Shown: positions 24,468 to 36,401 of the stretch, piece by piece
How the letters are laid out: the number at the start of each line of letters is the position of its first letter
How positions within the stretch are numbered: the first letter of the stretch is position 1
Origin: Artemisia argyi
Lineage: Eukaryota; Streptophyta; Magnoliopsida; Asterales; Asteraceae
Direction: 5' to 3'
Assembly (NCBI GenBank): GCA_030686995.1
Contig: CM060709.1
Location: 18,505,360 to 18,569,359 of the forward strand
Length of the DNA stretch: 64,000 nt
Program-made: the position numbers and the translations under genes
Notes under the pieces: model-generated
Database searches by the model: none
What the model saw: the letters and a program-made list of their open reading frames with translations, nothing else
What the model was told of the DNA's origin: nothing

Positions 24468-27400
24468 TTATTGGCTCAGAACGGTCAACCTAATTGACCA
24501 GGTAAATGGTCAACTAAGTCAAACAGCCTAGAGTCAATCTCTGTGGAAGTATAGGGGTTTCCCCGGGTCGTTATGTCCCGACGAGGTGTGATGGTATAGA
24601 AAACGGGTTTGTGATCAGGTGAATTTGGACAGAAAGGTAAGGAATTTGGTTTGTATGATTACACTAAGATATGAGGAATGAAAATAACATAGAAACACTA
24701 TATAAACAATTACTGATAATCAGATACACTAAAAACGTAAGTTAAGTCTAAAAACGCGTTCGTATGATTTAATTCTACGTAGACGTACGAAATAAAACAC
24801 GAGTTTTGTAAAATAAAATACCTATGGATATGAAAAATTACATTTTTACAATCCTAATGACAAAAGAAAATTTTTTGAAAAAGAAAATTAATTTTTACAC
24901 TACTTAATTAATTATTATTAATTAATTACTATTTTCTAATTACTTATTAATTATTTAAATTACACTAAATTATAACTAATTATGAGATTACACTAAAAAT
25001 GTGAAAATTAAATTTATAAAAATCTAAAATATTATAAAACTAATTTTAAAATTAAAATTATATTTTTCTAACTTTTTATCTAATTATTTTTAATTAATTA
25101 CTATTTATTAATTACTTAAAACTAAATTAAATTAAGAAAAATAGAAAATTAACAGTGAAAATTATGAAAAATTTCCTAAAATTATTTTGTGATATATAAA
25201 ACCTAGGAAAAATATATAAAAGTACCGTTGTTAAATAAAAATTAATAAACCTATTTAATTAACTAATATTACTTAATTATTATTAAACTAATACTAATTA
25301 TAATAAATACTAAATGAAAAGATAAAAATCTGGAAAATTCCTAAAAATACTTCAATATAAAAGAAATCTAAGAAAAATATGAAAATATAAATTTGCTTAA
25401 TAATAAGCTAAAAGAAGAATAAAAAAAATAAATTCTATTAAATAAAAGCTATCACTAAAATTAAATTTGGTTTTTTTTCTTGTTTTTCTTTTACAAAACT
25501 AATTAACTACTGATTATACGAAACTTTTACAAAGGAACTACTTTTGAAACTTGAAAATAAGCTATGTGCACTCAAATAAGCTTATCAGTGAGTTATTGGC
25601 TTATTAAAGGGACATTTAAGCTCAAATAAGCTGTACAGAGGAAAACAAAAGTGAAATAAGATAAAACTTAGTTAAATGTACTTAAGTGAAACTAAAATGA
25701 CAAGAGAAAGGGCTAAATAAGCCAATAAGACCAAAATAAGCAAATCCTACACCCTACAAAAATGAGCAGGTCTGCAGGCTTGTTTGTGGGTCACATGAGC
25801 TTATCAAATAAGCTCAAAAAGCCAAAATAAGCATGGAGGTAATGAGTAGGACCACTGAGCTTCTTAAAGAACCAAATAACTCAAGGTGGGACCCACTGAG
25901 GAGCTCACAATGAGCTTGTTAAGCTGAGCTTAAAATCTGGTACAGGGGAGCTCAATGAGCAACTGGGTCACTTTGAAAGAGCTTCTCAATAAGCAAATAA
26001 GTTCCAACTCCAAATTTTTTTCTTGATACAGATTCACAAGCAACCAAATAACTCAAATCAACAAGATTAAACTAATTCCATCCCACATCAAACACTGTGC
26101 ACAGTCTTAAAAATTGTCCCATTTTACAGTTAAACCCTTTGTTGACTTTTTGATTTGCTTTTAAACTTTGACTACAACCAATTTTAACAACCTTAATCTA
26201 ACCCTAGGTGTTGTTTTAGCTTGTTTAACCACGTAAAACAGAAACTCAAACACAGTCCACAAGGATTCACCTAGTACAGATGAACAGTTGCATGTAACAA
26301 AAGCACGAAGTGATTAGTATGCTATATTTGACTATTGGCTAAAACCTACTGAATTTTATGACTTAGTTAACTATTATAGACCTAAGGTAAGCTAATTGTT
26401 CCAAATACTCATCAGAATAACAACAAGATCTCAGCAATATCACTTTATCCAAACAGTCCCTAGATAGTGAATTTAAGCTACTCAAAAGCTGAAACAAGCT
26501 GAGTACACAGGCTGCAAACCTAAAAACTATATTAACCACCTAACAAGGAATACATGAACCAATCTTGATCTTGCACTAAGCTTATTGAGAGCTGCTGGTG
26601 TATGGGCTTGTTGGGACATGTCAATGGTGTGCAGGGCTGACATGGGGGATTTTGCATTCCTCATTAAACAACCAAATAAGCTAAAACAAACTGATACTAG
26701 GGGATGAACAAGCTAGGTATCTAAGGGAACTTAAATAAGCTAAAATGGAACAACAATAAGCAGATTAAATAAGCTAAAAGAAACATTAGTAAGCAAATCC
26801 AAATCCTATGAACTAAACAGGCCACAACGGCTGCAACTGCAGGCCTAGCTAGGGCCCACTAAATAAGCTCTGAAACCCCAAGTAAGCTTGAATCCTACAA
26901 GCTAGCTTAAAGGGCTTCTTAAAAAGCTACAAAGCTAAGGGTAAGCTTAACTGGTGAGGTAACTAGGGGCTTAGTGAAACTGAGCTTACGGGACACACAA
27001 CCTGGTACAGGGGACTGCCGGTCCAAGGGGCTGTTTTGAGCTTAATAATAAGCTGTAAGAAAAAAATTGCAAAAATAAAAAAAATATATAATAAATTAAA
27101 CAAGCTACCAGGGAGTACCTAGGAACAAAAATTGTGCAATTTGGACCACTAATGAGTGCTAAAATCAGAATTTAAAAAAGCTAGGTGGACAGAGGGGTGT
27201 ACTGATGCAGTTTGGGGAATGGGCAACTCAAACCAAGGTGAAATCTTCTAACTAGTGCGCAGACAACCAAGTAACAAATAATAAACCTTGTTAAAGCTAA
27301 TTCTAACACTCAATGTGACCTTAAGCTATAATATCAGATTATGACAGATTCAATAGTAATGAGATTACCAAATCACCAAATCTGCTATGTGAATTTATTG

Positions 27401-28971
27401 TCTATTTAATGCTACCACAAACTTATCTAAAACAACTTACTGAATCAAATTAAAGCAGTGTCAATTGTGCAAAATGACCAAAGACAAAAGTTTTACCTAG
27501 AACACATACTATCCCCAAACACTCCTTACACTAAACTGATTTGTACATTTTTGATGTTTTAAACTGATTTAAAGTTACCCAGAGTGGAATAGCTACACAT
27601 GAGAGGTACAAATAAGCAGCAGTAACAACCAAGCATAAGCAACTTGCATAAGCACTAAATAAGCTAAAACAGAAATTTGGAAAAACAATGGTATTTTAAA
27701 ACTGAGTTTTTGATTAACTGGAAAGTAGGTTACAACACTGAATTGAAAACTAAATTCACTAAAACATAAGACTGATTAATTCTACTCTTAAAAACTACAT
27801 TACATCATTAATTAACTAAAAGAAATCTACAGCTAACTAACTATTTCTTCATGGCTTCTTTCTTCATTATATAGCCTTCAAAATTTTTCTTGGATACCTC
27901 CCAAATTGGTTCTGAATCGTTGGATGAGTACAAAAGATCCTAGCCCTTTATTTAATTATTGGTGGGAAAATGGTTCTTACAAGTTGGGGTCTGATTACTT
28001 GTGCCTGGGGGGGATATATTGGACTGAGGTGTTTGGAGGGGGGTAAGTTGAGTGGGGGTTGAGTGGTATAAGATAGAAGTGATGATGGAGATGGTTAGGG
28101 TGTGCAGGAGGTTGCAGGGTTCACGTGTGAGGGAGGAGGGAAAGGGTTTGACCTAGGGTAAATAATACGGGGTAGTTTGTTTGACTGTGGATTGACCACA
28201 GGTAATTGGGTGGGTTTTGTTTGGGCTTTGGGAAATGGTTGGGCTTGTGGAGATATAAGAGTTATATTGGGTTGGCAATATAATTGGTGATGTTGGTTTA
28301 ATTTAGTGAAAGGGTGTTTGTAGCTTTTATAAGCCCAAGGACCAAATATGTTAAAACTGAAAATCAAGGGGCTAAAAATGCAAATTTCCCCAAAGTACTC
28401 ATAAGATCCAATCTAGCCAAACTCCAATAATCCAAAAGCCATAAAAGTTAATTTTCCATTTTTTAACATCCGGGGACCAATTTTGTCATTTTTAGAAAGT
28501 TCATGGACTAATCCTGCAATTTCATCAAACTTTTCATCAAAAGGTTATTTGTGATAACCTTTGAGTTTCCAAGGACTAAAAATGGTTTTTCTTCCAAAGA
28601 TTTCCCACCAGGGACCAATTCTGTCATTTTTAGAAAGTCCAGGGACCAATTTTGTAAATTTCTCAAAACTTTTAGAATTTTTCACCAAAGGACTAAATAT
28701 GACAACTTATGATTTCAAAAGGACCTTTGGTGACTTTTCATTTAAAATAAGTGCTCAGGGACTATTTTTGCCAATTTATAAAACTTGAGGGACTGAAATT
28801 GCCAATTATGTAAACTTTGTTCGTTTTTCATTTGTTTTTAAACATTTTGCATCTAAAACATATAAAACACAGTTTTGGAATAATTTCTGTATTTTGATGC
28901 ATTTCTAAGTGTTTTTGGATGTTTTGGCAGTTCAGATACGATAAAAATGATGAGTATTTACACACTCATCA
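24468..28971 (-). repeat. 5' LTR of nested element 1 (4504 bp)
   Basis: Direct repeat of 17058-21569. Landmarks include GGTCAACCTAATTGACCAGG at one end and GATGAGTATTTACACACTCA at the other. The short open frames in it (28095-28367, 28561-28788) are not conserved in the partner LTR and are not genes. Confidence 0.93.
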
Positions 28972-29539
28972 GATATAAAAGCTTGTAGCGGCGTTAAGGT
29001 CCTATATGAACCTTAAGATAGATGCCTAGAAAGAGTTTTTGCTTTAAGTTGCTAAGATGTTGGGTTGAATTCCCACGACTTAACAAGAAGATTGCTTTAG
29101 TAATGCGTAGATTTGGTTTTTGGAAGTGCCATTTATATGGTACTATGTATATATTGCCAGATAAGTTACCGGTTTTTGGAAGTAGATACGTGTTGATATT
29201 GTGTAAAGTGTAATTTTGGCCGGTATATGACTTAAGGTCATGTTAGTGCAATTGTGAATGAAGTGATGATAGTGTGAAGTTTGACTTATATAAACTTAAA
29301 ATAATTAATTTTCTATATGACTAGTCGTCAATTGTGGGAAATTTTAGATGAGCTTATGATGAGAAGTGTTGCCTATAGTATAATATAAATTATGATTAAG
29401 TATAGCAAGTTTAGACTTTGCAAGATCATCTAGATCGTTGCAGGGTAATGGCTTAGTGAGCATGAGAATAAGAAGTTGTTATGTTAAGATTTAGTTTTGG
29501 ATAGTAATAGACGAGAGATTTCGAGGACGAAATCTAAAT

Positions 29540-29553
29540 AAGGGGGATAGAAT
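29540..29553 (+). other. Polypurine tract of the outer element
   Basis: AAGGGGGATAGAAT sits directly before the right LTR start TGTTAGACCC. The preceding CGAGGACGAAAT block is common at the 3' end of chromovirus coding regions. Here it is all that remains of such a region. Confidence 0.8.
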
Positions 29554-30104
29554 TGTTAGACCCGTTTCCCAGGTACTTGGACCCCACCCTAGATGTATTG
29601 GGATAAGGGCCTTACGTGATTGGTTAGTCAACGAATATTGTGTAGTGGTCAGACCCGGTAGTCAAACTATAAGTATTAAGAATGACTGAATATTATTTGT
29701 CACTAATATAAAGGAAAAGAACTTGAGGGACCTAAGTTGACAGAATCCTAAACTGGTACTAGAACCAACTTGTTCTAGTATGCAGGGACTATTCTCGCCA
29801 AAACCTCAAACTAGCACTAGAACCAACTTGTTCTAGTACTAAGGATGAAGGGTTAAAGGAACTTAAGGGACTAAAGTTGCCAATTGGCCAAACCTCCAAC
29901 TAAGTAGATAAATATTTAGTTATCTACAAGTTTCCAGGGAATTCTAGTATTATCCACACCATTCTTGGGTGTGCTTATATGTATGGTTTTAGAAGAGAAG
30001 AAAAGGAGGGAAGAAGCTAGTTGGGAGGTGTAGCAAATTGGTGAAGGATTGAAGCTCTAACATTAATAATAGATACCCAGCTATGATCCCTTAAAGTAAG
30101 TAAC

Positions 30105-33100
30105 TGATTTGTGTGAAAACCAATTATATAATATATATAGTATAGTATCGAAGTGATCCGCGTAAAATACGGATCACCCGAGTCGTTTCCCAACGAAGGC
30201 GAATGGAATCAAGAATATCGATTCGTGAAATCGTGAATTGAAAAGTGAGAAAGTGAAAATTGCAATCAAGATATTCAAGTAATCACAAACAATTATGAAA
30301 TATGCAAAGAGTACAAGCTAATTATGCACCAAGATTAAAAACGTAAAAACGGAAATGCAACCGCAAAATTTAAAACGTAACGTATATTGAAAAATGATCC
30401 TACAAACTTGAAAAGATTTTCTAAAAATCTTAAACTAATAAAATGAATTTTCAGAAAAAGAAAAATATATTTTTTTTTTACTTTATATTTATTTTCTATG
30501 AATTAAAATTGATTTTTGGAATTTAAATTGAATTAAAAATAAGGAAAAATAGAAAAATAAAGTGGAAAAATGAAAATTTAATTCTAAAAATTCTAAAAAT
30601 TCTAAAATATTATAAAAGAATTTCTAAAAATATTTTTGTATTTTTCACAACTTTTTCTGATTTTTTATTTATTTTTGGTAATTAAATCCTATTTAAAATT
30701 GAATAAAATCAAAAAGTAATTAAGAAAAATAGTAAAAAGGGTTGGAAAAATCTGGAAAAATTCCAGAAATTTAAAAATATTAAAAAGAACTTATAATAAA
30801 ATTTTGAAATGAAACTGAGATGATTTAGAGCTTATTTATCACAACTGCTTATTCACAAGTGCTTATTTTTAAGCACTTTTGAATAAAACCTTTTGAAACT
30901 TTTAACATAAACTGAAAATGATGTACTATGCTCAATAATGCAAGACTTGAACAAATGAAATCACAAGAATCAATAGAAACTCAAGATTGATGCAATAAGC
31001 TAAAGCGTAAAGCTATAAGCTAAGACAGATTAAGCAAAGTCCACAACCAGAAGTAGTAAATTGATGCTAAATACAAATCAACTACAAATGTTACATCAAC
31101 AAACAATGAAACACAGATATAAGCTCAATTACTAAACTGCAGGTCTAAGTTCAATCCAACATTAAGATCTACAATCCTAACTAAAAGCCACAGATAAGCT
31201 AACTAATTAAGCTCAGATAATCAAACTAGGTGGGGCAAAAACAAGTTTACAATACTGAAAAACTAGATAAAGCAAAATCCCTATGAAAAGCACACAACAG
31301 CTATCTAAAATGAAACAAGATCAGCAGCTATGAACAGCAAACCTGATCTACAGTTGACTCTTAAAAGTTCTACACTCTTTATGACCAAGTCCAAATTTAA
31401 TCTACTGAATCTATCACTACCAGTTATATAAGGATGAAATCTCACTATATTAAGCTAATTTGAACAATTGTGTATAAAGTACTAACAGTATACTAGTTGA
31501 TTACGATTACACTAATTGTTAAGCTGTGATGAAATCTAATATTGACTTAAAGTACTTACACTATTGATTTAATGCTACTAAACTCTACTATTATTCAAGT
31601 AAATCTAATGTGTGTAGCAAAAATACTAGTTATACCACTAACAACCACAGTTACCACTAAATCCAAACACTCTCTTATATGTTACAGTTAGCAACTAAAT
31701 ATCACAACAGATCCAAAATTTTAATCAGTTATACTCTCAAATCACCAAACAACAATTCAATCAATCAATGAGCTACTGAATCATTCAACTCAACTACTAC
31801 TCAAATCCATAGTAAGACAGATGATCAATTCAACACAGATTTACACACTCAGATAGTCCAACTCAGATGCAATCAATTCTAATGATCAAGTCAGATAATC
31901 AATTTACACCACTTGTACAATTATGAGATCCAATGGAACAGTGATTCAACACTAGTCTAAACAATTCTCAGATCAACAAAATGATACACCAATGATATCC
32001 AAATGAATAGAACTCAGTCCTAATCCAAAGCAAACTCAGATATACAATATGACAGTCAAGCTAAAATGACAAATCAACAATCAACTACCAAAACAGATGA
32101 ATAGAACTACAAACAATCTACTGCTATGCTATCAAATATGATCAAACAAGATAAATCTCAACCAAATAACATCAAAATACAGCAAAATAACTATCAAATC
32201 AGATTTATTCAACTATTTATTACTAAACTCAGTTAATGAGAAATGAAATCAGATCTTACAAAGAGCTTTCACTCCAGCTAGAACAGGAGTGATTCACTAA
32301 GCTAGCCTGTCTTTTAGACAGGCTTGGACCTTCCAAATCTATCCCAACTTGCCTCAATAAACCACCTCAGCAACCCAGGTACAAATCACCATTGATATAA
32401 GTTGACTGACTTTGATTTCTTTAGCAAATTTTAATGAAAACAATTCTAAATGATGCTGCAAAACTAAAACTAAGTGTGCAAAAACTTATTTGAACTAATT
32501 TGCAAACTTACTTAACAGGTTGAAAAACATTTTTTTTATTTTTTTATAAATTTTCTGATTTTTTATTTATTTATTTATTTATTTATTTAAAATTAATTGA
32601 CTGAAATAAAATGATGAAAATTGATTAAGCTAATTTGAAAACAATGAAGTTAACTAATAGAAAATAAGCTGAGATTAGGTGATTATAAGCTAGATATAAG
32701 CTAAATTGAAACAGAATAAGCAATAAGAATTATTGAATAAGCTGAGGATGTAAAAGTGAACTAAAATACTTTTTATTAAAAACTAATTGAAAGTTTACAA
32801 TAGCTAAACTAATTACAAAGAAATTTAAGCAGCATTTTCCTACTTCTAAAAATTACACCAATGAACTAAAATGAAGGCTTATTTATAACCGAAGAGTGAA
32901 GGGTAGGGGTAAGAATCCATGCTGGCAATCCACAACTCTTTGTGCTTCTTTACTTCATCTCATAGCCCTTTGATCAATTTTGTGCTTCTTTAATCTAATT
33001 GTAACCCTTGGATCAGGATGTGAAGCGTGGCATGCCCAATCAACTCTTGCCATCTGTCCCAAGTGTGTGCTTATATTCTCTGACATGTGACTCAGCAGAA

Positions 33101-33826
33101 TCCAAGGAGTATACTGACGCGTTTCTTCCAATCATTTTCTGCCACGTGACCATTGATAGATACTCATTCTTTCTCTGACATGTGCACAGTCACGTGTGGT
33201 GTGCTTCTAGAAGCTCAAATCATGAGTTATTGATGGTTAATTTGAAAGGAGTGAACCAATTGAGCCATATAAGAATTTAGGGTTCATGGTGTTGCTTTGG
33301 TTCTGGGTTTGAGGGAATTTGGGGAAAAAGAGGCGCGTTTGGCTTTTATTATTTGTTTGACCCGTAATATTGGACCCTTGACTCTTTGACCAATTGACCG
33401 TATATTGGTGGGCTTGGGTAAAGAATTTTTGGACTTGGGCTTTTGAAGTTTAGTGGCTTTGGGTTATGTAATATTTTGGACCAAGCCTAATTTCATATTT
33501 GATATAAAAAATCACAAGGACCACAAGTGTAATATACTGAAACTTCAAGGGCTGGTTTTGTCACTTTTGCAAAGTTAATCCAAGGACCATTTTTGCCAAT
33601 TCTGAATAGATGAAGGACTGAAGTTGACTTGTAGATCCTGGCTTTGACTTTTTGACCATCTTCCACTCTCGTGCCCTTTTTTCTGGTTTTTGTTTATTTT
33701 TTGTCATTTTGTGATTAATCCGTACCTGCATGTTCACAACATAAAAACACGTGTTTTCTTGGCATTTGTTAGCTCAAAAAGTCATTTTGGGTCGGTATTT
33801 GGCCATAAAATAGTGAGTGAATAAGC
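30105..33826 (-). repeat. 3' LTR of nested element 2, lacking its terminal 8 bp
   Basis: Direct repeat of 36402-40123. It stops at AGTGAATAAGC where the other LTR continues ACTCACCA. The missing bases mark one side of the internal deletion. The interior is AT-rich, with TTTA microsatellite near 32565-32590 and no gene. Confidence 0.92.
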
Positions 33827-35893
33827 TTTTCTTTGAGTCCTTGACATTTCAAAAAGCTTTTCTTTATAATTCAAAAGACCTTTTAGCATCGAAGCAAATT
33901 TTGGCATCAAAAGTATAGCATCCGCGAGACTTATATCAAAGTGTAACTCTTGAAAAATCTGATAAAATTTCTCCATTTGGTTTTTATCCTTCTCGCGGTG
34001 CTTTTGTTCGTTTAAGCGTGACGGATATGGCAACTTTGTTTTAACCGGTATTTCATTTTCATTATCATTAACAATCTTTTCCTTCCCTTTAGACGTCGGG
34101 ACCACCGGAGGTTGGATGTCTTCGGTCCTTCCATTATTAATAGGAATTTCCGTATCCGTTGTCACCTCGGGTTCACGGGCGACTACCTTGGGAGGTAGAG
34201 AAGAAGAGGTAGTCGGAGCCGTAGGTCCATCATAAGTAACACCACTTCTTGTTATGATCGCTTTAGCATCGCCCCTCGGGTTAGCGATCGTGTTGCTTGG
34301 CAACGTTCCAGAGCCCGAGGGTCGATCATTTAAACGCTTGTTAATATCGTTGATTTGAGTCGCAAACAATCTCGTTGTTTCATCTTGTTTAGCAATTAAA
34401 GCTTGTTGACTCTGAATCAATTGTTTAATCAACTCTTCCGTGGGCGACGGATTTGGAATAACAGCTTGATTTTGATTATTGAAACTCTGCCCACGGTTTT
34501 GAAAATTGCCATTGTTTTGATTTCCATGATTAAAATTTCCATGATTGTTATTCTGAAAATTCTCATTGTTTTGAAAATTGTTCCCTTGAGGCGGGCCTTG
34601 GTGATAATTTCCCCGGTTTTGATTTTGAAAATTCTGATTTTGTCCTTGAAAACCATTATTTCCGCGGTTGTGATTTTGATTGTTATTGAATTGATGATTA
34701 CGGTTTTGCACATTGTTATTCGAATTCACTTGATTAGGTTGATTAAACATGGGTGGTCCATGATATTGGCTCGAACGGTAGCTGAGGAGATTACGGTCTC
34801 CTTGAAGAGGTGGGTAACCGTTGCCACCCATATTTGCAGCATACACGTTCTCTTGAGCAAACGAGCCGGTCGTCAGACACTCATAATACGAATGTGGACC
34901 ACCACAAGTTTCACAAACGGTATTGACCATATTAACTTGTGTGTTTTTTACTTGATTCAGCATCATTTGGTACATTCTTAGCATAGCCGTCGACAAATCG
35001 TCAAGTTTCTTATTCATGACGGCTAGCTCGGGATTAGAAGAAGAGTTTAGAGATGCAGTCAATCTTATTGGCTCATTCTTCTCGGCTGAGGAATCCCAAT
35101 AGTTGTAATGGGCCGTCATATTCTCGATTAGCTCGTAACAATCCTCGGGACGACGTTGCATGAAAGTACCACCAGCTGCAGCATTGATCGTGTCCCTATG
35201 TCGTAAAGTCAATCCATTATAAAACGTATCAATTATTGTGACGAGAAGCATGTTATGATTCGGACAACGATCAATGGCAAGCTTGTAACGTTCCCAAGCC
35301 TCAAACAAAGACTCATCGGGGAGTTGTCGAAAATTGCTAATATCATTCCTCAACTTCGTCACCATCGATGGTGGAAAATACTTCGCCAGGAACTTTGAGA
35401 CCATTTCATTGAAAGTATGAATCGAGTTCCTAGGAAGGCGATCAAACCACACAGTGGCATGATACGTAAGAGAATAGGGGAAGAGAGAGAGACGGAGGGC
35501 GTCATCGGAGACCCCATTTTGCTTCATATTTTGGGTGACGGTTAGAAACTTATCAAGATGCTTATTTGCATCGTCACCCGGTAGTCCGTGAAATTGGCAC
35601 GAATTTTGGACTTGTTGTATCATGGGGTGCTTAAGTCCAAAATCTGTGGCCTCAATATTTAGAGGGGCAATCGGGCCACCTCTACCATGCATCGTGGGTT
35701 GGCACAGCTCCTCCATCGTTCGGAGATCGGGAGCCGGCATGTGTTGGTTTTCATCACCACCCACCGGAGGGTGTTGATTATTCGGATCCATTTCCTCAAC
35801 GTTAAGGAAATGGACACGGTGTGTGTGTCGAATTACCCTTTCGGGATTTGACAAAGGTGATATAAGACTCTCAAAAGAAGATCGGGTGTGCAT
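33782..35893 (-). CDS. gag: Gag polyprotein of nested element 2, C-terminus fused to LTR
   Basis: Gag forms the retrotransposon particle and packages its RNA. The 703-residue frame opens with a basic N-terminal leader. A plant Ty3/gypsy Gag domain follows at about 85-250, with landmarks FLAKYFPPS and FNEMVSKF and the run LPDESLFEAWERYKLAIDRC around 191-210. A helical segment lies at about 285-315, and a zinc knuckle CETCGGPHSYYEC (CX2CX3HX4C) at about 327-339. A long N/Q/G-rich stretch covers about 380-480, and a basic segment near 620-660 precedes the usual Gag-protease boundary. The last 15 or so residues (KAYSLTILWPNTDPK) are encoded by LTR sequence, because a deletion joins gag at 33827 to the LTR at 33826. 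Everything normally after Gag (protease onward) is absent. The frame is otherwise free of stops, so Gag could still be made. Confidence in the domain call is high; whether it is expressed is unknown. Confidence 0.88.
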   Translation of the reverse strand: MHTRSSFESLISPLSNPERVIRHTHRVHFLNVEEMDPNNQHPPVGGDENQHMPAPDLRTMEELCQPTMHGRGGPIAPLNIEATDFGLKHPMIQQVQNSCQFHGLPGDDANKHLDKFLTVTQNMKQNGVSDDALRLSLFPYSLTYHATVWFDRLPRNSIHTFNEMVSKFLAKYFPPSMVTKLRNDISNFRQLPDESLFEAWERYKLAIDRCPNHNMLLVTIIDTFYNGLTLRHRDTINAAAGGTFMQRRPEDCYELIENMTAHYNYWDSSAEKNEPIRLTASLNSSSNPELAVMNKKLDDLSTAMLRMYQMMLNQVKNTQVNMVNTVCETCGGPHSYYECLTTGSFAQENVYAANMGGNGYPPLQGDRNLLSYRSSQYHGPPMFNQPNQVNSNNNVQNRNHQFNNNQNHNRGNNGFQGQNQNFQNQNRGNYHQGPPQGNNFQNNENFQNNNHGNFNHGNQNNGNFQNRGQSFNNQNQAVIPNPSPTEELIKQLIQSQQALIAKQDETTRLFATQINDINKRLNDRPSGSGTLPSNTIANPRGDAKAIITRSGVTYDGPTAPTTSSSLPPKVVAREPEVTTDTEIPINNGRTEDIQPPVVPTSKGKEKIVNDNENEIPVKTKLPYPSRLNEQKHREKDKNQMEKFYQIFQELHFDISLADAILLMPKFASMLKGLLNYKEKLFEMSRTQRKAYSLTILWPNTDPK

Positions 35894-36378
35894 ACACCAA
35901 AAGCAAAAAGAAAATGAAAAAGAAAAGAGAAAAGAAAATCTTTTTGTTTTTTATATTATTTCACAAAAACTTTTTATTTCTTTTGTTTTTCTTTTCTTAA
36001 AACGTAACATTAATCGAAAACCGTTTCTTTCAAAACCACACGCGACGGGACGGGAGAGAAGAATAGATCTCTCTTCAGCTAGTAATTTAATGTCTTAGCT
36101 ATCCTTATTTCCCGCTTATTCGGTTGTAGTAATTGAAATAGTCCGATAAACAACTAAATTATGTTTTCGTTATATTGCGAGACTTTTTTGGTTTACAACG
36201 CCCTTCCTTTCGGTCGAGTCGAGGCTGTAAATTTTATTATTTTTTTTGGTATTTTGTAAACACTTTAGGAAAAGTGTTTTGATTTTTTCAATTTTTATAG
36301 AGATATATATACAAAGTAGAGAAAGGCTTAACAAAATACGATTTTTCAAAACGATATTCAAAAATTGACTTCGGCCAT

Positions 36379-36396
36379 CCCCGGCAGCGGCGCCAA
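36379..36396 (-). other. Primer binding site, tRNA-Asp type with one mismatch (element 2)
   Basis: The minus strand reads TGGCGCCGCTGCCGGGGA, differing from the element 1 site at one base (C for T). It lies five bases inside the 5' LTR edge at 36402. Confidence 0.82.
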
Positions 36397-36401
36397 AAAT
36401 T

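Larger units (their letters stand above)
17058..28971 (-). mobile_element. Nested LTR retrotransposon 1: 4.5 kb LTRs, no pol (LARD-like)
   Basis: The 5 bp target duplication GATAT lies at 17053-17057 and 28972-28976. The element is on the minus strand: the tRNA-Asp primer site sits beside the right LTR and the purine tract beside the left LTR. LTRs of about 4.5 kb surround only 2.9 kb of internal sequence, which carries one 474-codon frame and no recognisable protease, reverse transcriptase, RNase H or integrase. Very long LTRs and a short, pol-less interior are the hallmarks of large retrotransposon derivatives. The tRNA-Asp primer and the CX2CX3HX4C motif of the protein suggest the Athila side of Ty3/gypsy. 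The LTRs are very alike (about two differences in the first 110 aligned bases), so the insertion is fairly recent. It interrupts the internal region of the outer element. Confidence 0.93.

Noticed and set aside
34403..34981. 192-codon plus-strand open frame opposite gag
   Set aside because: It is the antisense shadow of the N/Q-rich part of gag; its I/L-rich composition follows from that and it has no own signals.
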